From: Coriobacteriia bacterium
Lineage (GTDB): Bacteria > Actinomycetota > Coriobacteriia > Coriobacteriales > QAMH01
NCBI GenBank assembly: GCA_900758075.1
Contig: CAAEQF010000203.1
Coordinates: forward strand, 1 to 7,179
Direction: 5' to 3'
DNA length: 7,179 bases
The notes under the pieces were generated by a model, which did not search any database, had not been told where the DNA came from, and worked only from the letters and a program-made list of their open reading frames with translations. Below, one piece after another: positions 1 to 5,503 of this stretch. The translations under genes were made by a program, and so were the position numbers. Positions within the stretch are counted from its first letter, which is position 1. Each line of letters opens with the position of its first letter.

Positions 1-1
1 C

Positions 2-1387
2 CCCGCGCTCGGACACGGCGCCTACTGGGCATACGCCCGCCCCGAGGGCTACGTGGTGCGCGGCAGGTGGACAGATTCCTCGACCGGGTACGTCTACCTC
101 GCAAACAACGACGGGCGCCTCGAGGGCCCGGGCTGGGTCGTGAGCTCGTCGTACGGCCAGGAGCTGCAGCGCTACTGGGTCGACGCGAAGGCCCACGCCG
201 CGGTGCCCGGCTACTCGGCCGATGGCTGGGACCACTACACCACGTCCTCCGGCTACGTGCTCAGAGGTAGGCTGACGGACCCCAACGGCTACGTCTACCT
301 CGCAAACAACGACGGCAGGCTCGAGGGCCCGGGCTGGGTCGTGAGCTCGTCGTACGGGCAGGGGCTGCAGCGCTACTGGATCGACGCGAAGGCCCACGCC
401 GCGGTGCCCGGCTTTTCTAAGGACGGGTGGGCGCACTACACGACGTCCTCTGGCTATGTGCTCAGGGGCGTCTCCATCCTTGGCGATGGAACGTTCTATC
501 GGGCGAATAACGACGGCAAAGTGCTCGACTCGACGGAGGGCTCAAAGGATTACATCGGCTGGTGGGTCACCTCCTCGCTCGGCCATGGCCTGCAGCGCTA
601 CTGGCTCAACTCCGGCAAGCTGGCGCTCTCCACGCTCATCGGCCCCGCGCTCGGACACGGCGCCTACTGGGCATACGCCCGCCCCGAGGGCTTCGTGGTG
701 CGCGGAAAGTGGGACAAGGGCAACGGGCATGTCTACGTTGCAGACAACGACGGGGTGCTTCCATCGGTTTCTGGCTGGATGGTCACGGGCAAGTACGACG
801 GGGGGACACTCCAGAGGTATTACATGGACGGTGACGCCCATGCGGCGGTAACCTCCTTCTTCCGCGTGGATGGTAACTTGTACTACGGCATCGGCTGGCA
901 GGGCTACGTGCTCCGCAACAGCACAATTGCCTACGACGGCTCCTTCTACGTTGCCGACAACGATGGCGTGCTGACGAAGCGGAAATACTCGCCACTCATC
1001 CAATCGATGGTCGACCGTGCCCAGGGCTTTTCGAGCAGCACGGGATGGCTGGTTCTCGTCAGCCGGTCGGACTGCCATGTGGCCGTTTTCTCGGGCGGCA
1101 GGGGCAATTGGAACCTCTACGATGACTTTGCGTGCGCTGTGGGCGCTTCATCTTCCCCGACGATAACCGGCACCTACGCAACGCAGAGCAGGCGTCCTTC
1201 GTTGGACACCGATTCGCGTGCGCGCTACTGCACGCAGATCAACGGAGGGTACTTCTTCCACACGATTCTGAGCAGCAACTCGGAACTGGGGCACTGGGCA
1301 TCGCACGGGTGCATCCGTCTCCCCGTGGAGAAAGCTCGTTGGATTTACTCCAATCTTCCATTACGGACGACGGTTAACATTTACTAG
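2..1387 (+). CDS. Repeat-containing surface L,D-transpeptidase (YkuD domain), 5'-truncated
   Basis: The frame is open from base 2, so the gene enters from upstream; 461 codons are visible, and the GTG at 53 is not the real start. The first ~330 residues are tandem aromatic- and glycine-rich repeats with the recurring elements GYVxRG, NNDG or DNDG, GWxV and LQRYW. The last ~115 residues (about 1043-1384) form a YkuD-type catalytic domain: GTYAT, a conserved His in FFHT (codon 1259-1261), and SHGCIRLP with the nucleophilic Cys at codon 1310-1312 and Arg two residues on. The active site looks intact. Such enzymes form 3-3 peptidoglycan cross-links or attach proteins to the wall, outside the membrane. 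The repeats resemble in style the choline- or glucan-binding repeats of surface proteins, so wall or polymer binding is inferred. The signal peptide must lie upstream of the window. A terminator follows directly. The enzyme class is secure; the role of the repeats is not. Confidence 0.93.
   Translation, partial: PALGHGAYWAYARPEGYVVRGRWTDSSTGYVYLANNDGRLEGPGWVVSSSYGQELQRYWVDAKAHAAVPGYSADGWDHYTTSSGYVLRGRLTDPNGYVYLANNDGRLEGPGWVVSSSYGQGLQRYWIDAKAHAAVPGFSKDGWAHYTTSSGYVLRGVSILGDGTFYRANNDGKVLDSTEGSKDYIGWWVTSSLGHGLQRYWLNSGKLALSTLIGPALGHGAYWAYARPEGFVVRGKWDKGNGHVYVADNDGVLPSVSGWMVTGKYDGGTLQRYYMDGDAHAAVTSFFRVDGNLYYGIGWQGYVLRNSTIAYDGSFYVADNDGVLTKRKYSPLIQSMVDRAQGFSSSTGWLVLVSRSDCHVAVFSGGRGNWNLYDDFACAVGASSSPTITGTYATQSRRPSLDTDSRARYCTQINGGYFFHTILSSNSELGHWASHGCIRLPVEKARWIYSNLPLRTTVNIY
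47..985 (+). repeat. In-frame tandem repeat array of about 70 codons per unit
   Basis: Units start at GY/FV-L/V-R codons at 47, 251, 452, 689 and 902, giving lengths of 68, 67, 79 and 71 codons and a final partial unit of 28 codons. All carry an N/DNDG element; the four full units also carry a GWxV element and LQRYW/Y. Units one and two are almost the same at DNA level: 92-212 and 293-413 match at 115 of 121 bases with a 201-bp offset. A second close pair, 1-63 and 643-705, differs at one base with a 642-bp offset and encodes the GHGAYWAYARPEG segment. The window therefore opens at the tail of a further unit of the third type, so the array continues upstream. The pattern implies duplication with recent exchange between copies. 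Confidence 0.88.
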
Positions 1388-1396
1388 CAACACGAG

Positions 1397-1426
1397 AGGG
1401 GTCCGTTCGCGGGCCCCTTACTTTTA
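1397..1426 (+). terminator. Intrinsic terminator after the L,D-transpeptidase gene
   Basis: The arm 1397-1405 pairs with 1410-1418 (nine pairs, one of them G-T) around a TTCG loop at 1406-1409. A T-rich run (TTACTTTTAT) follows. It lies 10 bp after the stop codon and 17 bp before the next ribosome site, so it should separate the transpeptidase gene from the glycosyltransferase gene, at least in part. Confidence 0.82.
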
Positions 1427-1443
1427 TCTGGGAGGAGCGCCCT

Positions 1444-2343
1444 ATGGAGCATCTGCCGCGTGTCCTCATCCTCATGGCGACCCACAATGCGCAGATTACC
1501 ATCGCCAAGCAGCTCGACACCATCTTTGGGCAGGCAGGCTGCGAGGTTTCGCTGTGGGTTGCCGACGACAGCTCCTCCGATAACACGTACCACATCCTAG
1601 AAACCTACGCCGCCGAGCACCAGACCATGCGCATCCTGTTCAACACCGAGCGCCGGGGTGTGGAGCGGCGCATGTTCGACCTGTTCCATGCCTGCAAGCC
1701 CGACGAGTTCGACTACATTGGCTTTGCCTACCAGGATGAGGAGTGGCGTCTGGGCAAGCTCGAGGCAGCTATCACGCGAATCTCGGCCAATACCAGCAGG
1801 CCAGAGCTCTACTACGGCAATGTGAAGAAGATCGATCTGAACGGCATCCCGCTGGGCGACGACTACGACGGCTACGAGGAATGCGTGGAAAAGCAGGCGA
1901 GCCTTCTGCTCGTCCCCAACTGGGCCCATGCGAGCACCATGCTCATGAACCGCGCGCTGGTAAAGCTGATTCAGACGCATCCGGTGCGCGACTACGGACG
2001 CGACTTCTGGACTTGGGTCCATGCTGCTGCGCTCTACTGCGGCGGCTATGTGTACGGAGACCTCTCCCACGTGTACGTGACGCGGCGCACGCTCGAGATG
2101 GAGCGCTACGACAACGCGCCGGTTCCAGAGACGCCCGAGCAGCGCACCAAGTTTGCTGCAACGCTCTTGCGTGAGTACAAGCCGCAGATGCCGGACGAGG
2201 TGGTGGGCGTGGTGGAAGAAGTGGCCCTGCGCCAGACGTCGGCGAAATGCCGCGCCTCGTTGGCACACCGCGCAGATATTGCCGTCCCCGCAGGCCAGAG
2301 TCTCTCAAAGCTGCGCCTGGAGCTCTTGGCAGGCAGGATATAA
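1444..2343 (+). CDS. Family 2 glycosyltransferase, rhamnosyltransferase-like
   Basis: This 299-residue cytosolic protein has the GT-A fold signature of family GT2: a first strand VLILMATHNA (residues 7-16), the nucleotide-binding VADDSSSDNT with Asp41-Asp42, and FAYQDEEW (94-101) at the place where rhamnosyltransferase-like members have DQDDxW, the metal-binding acidic motif. A later RDFWTWVHA block (186-194) followed by a GG turn matches the HDWW-type acceptor/catalytic region of the same group. No membrane segment is seen. It probably transfers a nucleotide-activated sugar to a surface polysaccharide or wall polymer; the sugar and acceptor cannot be read from sequence. The start is supported by GGAGG at 1431-1435, 8 nt before ATG. 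It sits after a terminator with no recognisable promoter of its own, so its transcription is unclear. The last ~70 residues are unassigned. Confidence 0.85.
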   Translation: MEHLPRVLILMATHNAQITIAKQLDTIFGQAGCEVSLWVADDSSSDNTYHILETYAAEHQTMRILFNTERRGVERRMFDLFHACKPDEFDYIGFAYQDEEWRLGKLEAAITRISANTSRPELYYGNVKKIDLNGIPLGDDYDGYEECVEKQASLLLVPNWAHASTMLMNRALVKLIQTHPVRDYGRDFWTWVHAAALYCGGYVYGDLSHVYVTRRTLEMERYDNAPVPETPEQRTKFAATLLREYKPQMPDEVVGVVEEVALRQTSAKCRASLAHRADIAVPAGQSLSKLRLELLAGRI

Positions 2344-2381
2344 CGGGACGGGCATGAATGCGGGTGCCGCGACGCCAATGC

Positions 2382-2404
2382 GGGCGAGCGCCCAAGGCTC
2401 GCCT
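2382..2404. terminator. Hairpin between convergent genes, possible terminator without T-tract
   Basis: GGCGAGC at 2383-2389 pairs perfectly with GCTCGCC at 2397-2403 across a 7-nt loop; a G-T pair can extend it by one. It lies in the 75-bp gap between the stop codons of the glycosyltransferase and PBP genes. Neither strand has a T-run after the stem, so it is not a standard intrinsic terminator. It could act with Rho, as a 3'-end stabiliser, or have no function. Confidence 0.35.
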
Positions 2405-2418
2405 CTGCAGCCTGCCCC

Positions 2419-4605
2419 TTAGGGTTCGTCGCCGCCTGCGCCTTCGTCGGATCCGTTCTTGCCGGACTCGTCGCTTGCACTGCCCGTGTTGTTAGAGCCT
2501 GTTGCCGCAGAGCCGTTGCCGGTTCCAGACCCCGTACTCTGGGTCGGGCCGACGGTGTCGGCATCCTGGTCGGGGCCGCTCGCCGCGCCCGTGTCGTAAT
2601 CGCGGTAATGGCTGCTGTCGTACTGGTTGTTCTCGAAGCTGCGCTCGGCAGAGGAGTATTCCGAGCTGCCCTCGTCGTAGCCGGTGAAGTTCCACGTGCT
2701 CGAGTCGAGGTACTGGATCTTCTCCGTTGTCGTGGGGAACTGCTGAATCTCGGAATTCTTGAGCGCGGCGTTCATATACGCGCGCCAGATGGGGCCGCAG
2801 GTGGAGCCGCCGTACTTGCCGGTCGCCTTTTCCTCGCGGTAGCCCGCCCACACGGCTGTTGCCAACTGCGGGGTGTAGCCGCAGAACCACAGGTCGCGAC
2901 CATGCTCGGAGGTACCGGTCTTGCCGGCGGCCTCTTGGCCGGAATACAGGCTCGCAGACGTGCCGGTGCCATATTCGACGACCGTCTTGAGGATGTCGGT
3001 CGCCTCGGAGGCAATCGCGGCAGAGAACGCGCGTGTGCCCTGCGTGTACTTGTGCGAATAGACCGTCTCGCCCTTGGAGTTCTCGATGTCCGTCACGGCA
3101 ACCGGCTCGTGGTACATTCCGCCGTTGGCGATGGTTGCGTATGCGCTCGCCATCTCCAACGCGCTCACGCCCTGGGCGCCTAGCGTGAGCGAGTCGTAGG
3201 GCTGCAGGTCGGAGGTGATGCCCGCGGCATGTGCCATGTCCACCACGCTCTGCGCGCCGATGCCGTGGATGAGACGGCCGTATACGGTGTTGACGGAGTA
3301 GGTGGTGGCCTCGCGGATGCTCATATACCCGCCGCCTTCGCCTTCGGAGTTGTTGACCGTCCAGTTGGTTCCAATGGTGGCGGGGCTGTCGGCATTGATG
3401 TAGGTGTTGTCGGGGTCCACGCCTGCCTGCAGCGCGGCGAGCAGCGTGAACGTCTTGAACGACGACCCCGCCTGCCTGCTCATCTGCGTTGCCAGGTTGA
3501 ATTGGCTCGCGTTGTAGTCCTTTCCACCCACCATCGCCACGATGTTGCCATTGCTCGGGTCGATGGAGACCAACGCTCCGTCAAACCCGGAGTCCTGGTA
3601 CTTCAGGCCGTCTTGGACCGCCTTGTTGGCAGCTTGCTGGTCGTTTACGTCGAGCGTCGTGTAGACCTTCAAACCGCCCTTGGAAAGCTCCGATTCCGAG
3701 AACTTGCCCGAGTCTTCGAGCTGCTGACGGATGTAGTCCACAAAGTGCGGGGCGATGTTGGCTATCTCGTCGTCTTTGGCGGAGGAACTGGAGAGCTTGG
3801 GCTGGTCGTTGATGGTGGCGTCGTATTCTTCTTGCGTGATGTAGCCGTTGGAGAGCATGCGGTTCAAAACGGTGACGCGGCGTTTGAGCGCGGCGTCGTA
3901 ATGCTCGCGCGGGTTATTGGCATTGGGGGACTGCGGAACGCCGACGAGCAACGCCGCCTCCGAAAGCGTCAGGTCTTTCGCGCTCTTGCCAAAGTAATCG
4001 CGCGAGGCTGCCTCGATGCCATAGCAGCCGTCGCCGTAGTTGACGACGTTCAGATACATCGTGAGAATCTGGTCTTTGGAGTATTGCTCTTCGACTTTGC
4101 TTGCAATGTACATCTCGCGTACTTTGCGCTGGACGCTGCGCGTTGTCATCTCGTCGAGCAAGACCGTGTTGCGCACGAGCTGCTGGGTGATGGTGGAGGC
4201 GCCCTCGGAGGTGCCGCCCGCGTTCAGGTTGACGAACAGCGCGCGAATGATGCCCACCGGGTCGATGCCGCTGTGGCTGTAGAAGCGCTCGTCCTCGGTT
4301 GCCACCGTGCCCTCGAGCACATAGGGCGAAATCTCGCTTTTGTCGACGTCAATGCGGTTTTCCAGGGTGATTTTTCCGAGCACCGTGGTGCGGTCGTTTG
4401 CGTAGATGGTGGTGATGCCGGACTCCGTGTAGGACTCGAGGTCGGAGTAATCGGGCAGGTCCGAAAGCCAACTGCTCACCACGATGCCGGCGGCGACGAC
4501 GCCAAAGATGATGACGCCTGCAATTGCGCCGATGACGGTCATGACTGTGACGGAACGGCGCTGTGCCCGATCGCGGCGCTTGCGCTTTCTGTGTAACGAC
4601 GCCAC
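2419..4605 (-). CDS. Class A penicillin-binding protein (glycosyltransferase plus D,D-transpeptidase)
   Basis: This 728-residue protein polymerises glycan strands from lipid II and cross-links their peptides at the outer face of the membrane. In order: a short basic cytosolic N-terminus, one membrane anchor (about 21-46), a GT51 domain (about 95-265) with catalytic Glu104 in EDERFYSHSG and the GASTITQQL motif (135-143), and a transpeptidase domain (about 340-620) with the SSFK box (Ser381 nucleophile, Lys384), SVN (437-439) and KTGT (562-565). All catalytic motifs are present. Residues from about 640 onward form a Ser/Gly/Asp/Asn-rich low-complexity tail, presumably extracytoplasmic. The start is a GTG (complement of 4603-4605) with AGGAGG (complement of 4610-4615) only 4 nt away; the basic and membrane segments follow at once, which supports it. 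Cys575 and Cys603 lie in the transpeptidase domain at sites not usually Cys. It is convergent with the glycosyltransferase gene and divergent from the two-component genes. Confidence 0.96.
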   Translation of the reverse strand: MASLHRKRKRRDRAQRRSVTVMTVIGAIAGVIIFGVVAAGIVVSSWLSDLPDYSDLESYTESGITTIYANDRTTVLGKITLENRIDVDKSEISPYVLEGTVATEDERFYSHSGIDPVGIIRALFVNLNAGGTSEGASTITQQLVRNTVLLDEMTTRSVQRKVREMYIASKVEEQYSKDQILTMYLNVVNYGDGCYGIEAASRDYFGKSAKDLTLSEAALLVGVPQSPNANNPREHYDAALKRRVTVLNRMLSNGYITQEEYDATINDQPKLSSSSAKDDEIANIAPHFVDYIRQQLEDSGKFSESELSKGGLKVYTTLDVNDQQAANKAVQDGLKYQDSGFDGALVSIDPSNGNIVAMVGGKDYNASQFNLATQMSRQAGSSFKTFTLLAALQAGVDPDNTYINADSPATIGTNWTVNNSEGEGGGYMSIREATTYSVNTVYGRLIHGIGAQSVVDMAHAAGITSDLQPYDSLTLGAQGVSALEMASAYATIANGGMYHEPVAVTDIENSKGETVYSHKYTQGTRAFSAAIASEATDILKTVVEYGTGTSASLYSGQEAAGKTGTSEHGRDLWFCGYTPQLATAVWAGYREEKATGKYGGSTCGPIWRAYMNAALKNSEIQQFPTTTEKIQYLDSSTWNFTGYDEGSSEYSSAERSFENNQYDSSHYRDYDTGAASGPDQDADTVGPTQSTGSGTGNGSAATGSNNTGSASDESGKNGSDEGAGGDEP

Positions 4606-4658
4606 ACGGCCTCCTATACTGCGTTTCTGCTGCTGCGTTCGCAGAGTCTGTTGCTTGC

Positions 4659-4664
4659 ATTATG
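4659..4664 (-). promoter_or_regulatory. Candidate -10 element for the PBP gene
   Basis: The complement reads CATAAT, five of six matches to the sigma-70 -10 consensus. It would place the transcript start near 4652 and give a leader of roughly 46 nt before the GTG start. No good -35 hexamer lies 16-18 bp upstream. The leader contains a short palindrome, CTGCG/CGCAG at 4633-4644. The call rests on one hexamer and its position. Confidence 0.35.
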
Positions 4665-4685
4665 CCCTAAAAACAGGCCTTATGC
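4660..4685 (+). repeat. Direct repeat of TTATGC, 20 bp apart
   Basis: TTATGC occurs at 4660-4665 and 4680-4685, a start-to-start distance of 20 bp, about two helical turns. The first copy overlaps the candidate -10 of the PBP gene. OmpR-family regulators often bind direct repeats on one DNA face, and the adjacent gene encodes such a regulator, so a binding site is possible. Six-base repeats can also arise by chance. Confidence 0.3.
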
Positions 4686-4704
4686 GGGGCAGCTGGGCAT
4701 TGGG

Positions 4705-4731
4705 GAAGTCTAATCCTTTCAGACTGACTTC
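4705..4731. promoter_or_regulatory. Inverted repeat in the divergent control region, possible operator
   Basis: GAAGTC at 4705-4710 is mirrored by GACTTC at 4726-4731, and an alternative pairing AGTCT (4707-4711) with AGACT (4721-4725) shares part of the same arms. The element lies between the candidate start sites of the PBP gene and the response-regulator gene. Its symmetry would suit a dimeric regulator. No T-run follows, so a terminator is unlikely. Confidence 0.4.
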
Positions 4732-4759
4732 AGGCAGAGCACATACACTTCTCATAACT

Positions 4760-4765
4760 TAGAAT
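4760..4765 (+). promoter_or_regulatory. Candidate -10 element for the two-component operon
   Basis: TAGAAT matches five of six bases of the -10 consensus and sits 45 bp before the ATG, predicting a leader of about 39 nt. No convincing -35 box lies at the right distance, which would suit a promoter needing an activator such as the encoded regulator itself; that is inference. Confidence 0.38.
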
Positions 4766-4785
4766 ACGGTTGGCCCCAGTCGTGG

Positions 4786-4810
4786 ACCGGCTGCAGAGAA
4801 AGAGACCGGT
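4786..4810 (+). promoter_or_regulatory. Weak ribosome site inside a possible hairpin at the response-regulator start
   Basis: The sequence before the ATG has no GGAGG; the only Shine-Dalgarno-like stretch is AGAGAAAGAGA (4795-4805). It lies in the loop between ACCGG (4786-4790) and CCGGT (4806-4810), whose second arm abuts the start codon. This could lower or tune translation. The stem is only five pairs. Confidence 0.3.
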
Positions 4811-5491
4811 ATGAACGTTCTGATTGCAGAAGACGAGGTGCGCCTGGCAAACGCCATCGCGCAGATCCTCCGCGAAAACAAGTATCAGGTAGACGTCACC
4901 TACAACGGCAAAGACGCGCTGGCCTACGTTACCGGCGCGGACTACGACGTGTTCGTGTGCGACGTGATGCTGCCCGGCATGGACGGCTTCCAGATTGTGC
5001 ACGAAGCGCGCAAACAGGGGGTGAGCACGCCCATCATCATGCTCACGGCTCGGACGTCGCTGAGCGACAAGGTAACCGGGCTCGACGCCGGTGCCGACGA
5101 CTACCTCACCAAGCCCTTCCAGCCCGCAGAGCTCATGGCGCGTCTGCGCGCGCTGACCCGCCGGCGGGGCGAGCTGGTCGTCGACGAGCAGACGGCGGGA
5201 GACCTCAAGCTCGGGCTGAGCACGTCCGAGCTGTCCTGCAACGGCAAGACGGTCACGCTCTCGTACAAGGAGTTCGAGCTCATGCGGCTGTTCATGTCGA
5301 ACCTCGCGCAGACGCTTCCCAAAGAGACCCTCATCGCGCGGGTCTGGGGCGTTGATTCCGATGCGGACGACAACAACGTCGAGGCATACATCTCGTTTCT
5401 ACGCAAGAAGCTCAAGTACCTGGGGTCAAGCGCGCAGATCGTGACGCAGCGCAAGGTGGGGTACCGTCTCGAGGCCCCTGCGGGCGAATAG
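4811..5491 (+). CDS. Response regulator, OmpR/PhoB family
   Basis: This 226-residue protein is full length for the family. The receiver domain (1-118) shows the acidic pair Glu7-Asp8, the phospho-acceptor Asp51 in CDVMLPGMDG, Thr79, and Lys101 in the TKPF motif. The C-terminal winged-helix domain (about 130-222) has the usual LSYKEFELMRLF helix, the recognition-helix region DNNVEAYISFLRKKL (187-201) and the closing VGYRL wing. It should be phosphorylated by the kinase encoded 12 bp downstream, then bind DNA to control transcription. The ATG start begins directly with the first receiver strand, so it is well placed despite a weak ribosome site. Likely targets include its own operon and perhaps the divergent PBP gene; this is inferred from position only. 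No specific homologue (such as CroR, WalR or PhoP) can be assigned. Confidence 0.96.
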   Translation: MNVLIAEDEVRLANAIAQILRENKYQVDVTYNGKDALAYVTGADYDVFVCDVMLPGMDGFQIVHEARKQGVSTPIIMLTARTSLSDKVTGLDAGADDYLTKPFQPAELMARLRALTRRRGELVVDEQTAGDLKLGLSTSELSCNGKTVTLSYKEFELMRLFMSNLAQTLPKETLIARVWGVDSDADDNNVEAYISFLRKKLKYLGSSAQIVTQRKVGYRLEAPAGE

Positions 5492-5503
5492 GCTGCGAAA
5501 AAG

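Noticed and set aside
53..55. GTG as the start codon of the L,D-transpeptidase gene.
   Set aside because: The frame stays open to base 2 and encodes repeat sequence matching 643-705, so translation begins upstream of the window.
47..985. CRISPR array or mobile-element repeats.
   Set aside because: The repeats are long, in frame, translated and differ at many codons; there are no spacers and no transposase or terminal inverted repeats.
3229..4596. A 455-codon open frame on the + strand opposite the PBP gene.
   Set aside because: It is the antisense frame of a GC-rich gene; the product is a Val/Ala/Arg/Asp-rich sequence without family motifs, while the - strand shows all class A PBP motifs.
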